From Gemmobacter sp. (GTDB lineage Bacteria > Pseudomonadota > Alphaproteobacteria > Rhodobacterales > Rhodobacteraceae): a stretch of DNA of 5,775 nt. Both the position numbers and the translations under genes were made by a program. The stretch lies in NCBI GenBank assembly GCA_030656535.1, contig JAUSPL010000169.1, positions 1 to 5,775 of the forward strand, given 5' to 3'. The notes under the pieces are model-generated. The model saw only the letters and a list, made by a program, of their open reading frames with translations. It searched no databases and was not told the DNA's origin. Positions 5,395 to 5,775 of the stretch are shown here, in pieces (within the stretch, counting starts at the first letter, position 1; the number at the start of each line of letters is the position of its first letter).

Positions 5395-5775
5395 CTAAAG
5401 CACTGAAATGCGGCCTGCGTCGCCATCGACCCGCAGCGCATCGCCGGTTTGCACCGCCGCCCAGAACTCCGGTGCGGGGGCCACCAGGATGGGAATCGCA
5501 GCCAGAATGGCGCCCTGCGTGACCGACGGGTCGGGCATTTCGCGCAGCACCAGCGCCGCAGGATGCGTGCCGTGAACCTTGAGCTGATACAAGAACCGCC
5601 ACGCGCCGGCCGAACCGCGCGTCTCGGGCAGCAGCAGAACCCGGCCCGTGACACCCTGACCGAACAGATCGCTGGACCTACCGACCACCTGCCCGGTGCG
5701 GATGTCCAGATCGCCCAGAAACGACAGTGCGGTCTGCGACGTCAGCGCCTGCCCCTCGGCCACGCCCCGGACCAC
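5395..5775 (-). CDS. Aconitase X swivel domain (DUF126) protein, small-subunit type, probably missing a few N-terminal residues
   Basis: This matches the small swivel subunit of aconitase X, a branch of the aconitase superfamily that dehydrates compounds such as cis-3-hydroxy-L-proline in bacteria and mevalonate 5-phosphate in archaea. The visible 126 residues show the family order: RGVAEG at 3-8, ALSFLGDLDIRTGQVV at 16-31, GRVLLLPETRGSAG at 44-57, HPAALVLRE at 71-79, and TGDALRVDGDAG at 110-121 just before the stop. The conserved G-S of the RGS loop (54-55) is kept. FLGDLD replaces the usual FWGGVD, and the usual serine-rich stretch after RGS is AGAW, so it is a divergent member. The first visible codon is GTG, but relatives have several residues before the R-G-x-A-E-G motif, so the true start is probably just outside. 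It would be either a free small subunit or the C-terminus of a fused protein; the large subunit (DUF521) should lie to the right. It converges on the regulator gene. Confidence 0.85.
   Translation of the reverse strand: MVRGVAEGQALTSQTALSFLGDLDIRTGQVVGRSSDLFGQGVTGRVLLLPETRGSAGAWRFLYQLKVHGTHPAALVLREMPDPSVTQGAILAAIPILVAPAPEFWAAVQTGDALRVDGDAGRISVL

Noticed and set aside
4586..5602. Minus-strand open frame (338 codons) across the regulator and the aconitase X gene
   Set aside because: It runs antisense to the regulator and out of frame with the aconitase X gene, both of which have clear family signatures. It has no domain of its own.

Overview
This GC-rich window has tightly packed genes, DppABC-type transport genes, a PhnF-like GntR regulator and an aconitase X (DUF126) subunit. 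That points to an alphaproteobacterium, most likely of the Rhodobacterales (Roseobacter-like) kind. The taxonomy is inferred from composition and gene content only. There are no rRNAs, tRNAs, CRISPR arrays or insertion sequences. Six genes are recognisable: four complete, one certainly cut at the left edge and one probably cut at the right edge. Coding sequence fills almost everything.

Layout. A minus-strand operon covers positions 4493 down to 1. Its order of transcription is: a PHP-domain metallohydrolase of the CehA/McbA type (4493-3600), a family 5 periplasmic solute-binding protein (3555-2038), a DppB-like permease (1974-1054), a DppC-like permease (1050-181), and the N-terminus of a DppD-like ATPase (188 to beyond the left edge). 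The last three genes are translationally coupled or nearly so, with a 3-nt gap and then an 8-nt overlap. A perfect 10-bp stem-loop lies in the only roomy gap, between the binding protein and the permeases. Such a position typically allows more binding protein than membrane protein to be made.

A GntR/HutC-family regulator resembling PhnF (4634-5329, plus strand) diverges from the operon across a 140-bp intergenic region and is the obvious candidate controller. Converging on its 3' end, from the right edge, is a minus-strand gene for an aconitase X swivel (DUF126) subunit (5395 to the edge).

Working model (inference): the binding protein captures an unknown solute in the periplasm, and the DppBC-type channel with its ATPase imports it. 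The cytoplasmic PHP enzyme then hydrolyses it, and the PhnF-like regulator senses the compound or a product through its UTRA domain. The substrate cannot be read from the sequence. The regulator's resemblance to PhnF and the phosphoesterase heritage of PHP domains make a phosphorylated or phosphonate-like compound worth testing. A carbamate, amide or peptide derivative is equally possible. The aconitase X gene may or may not belong to the same pathway.
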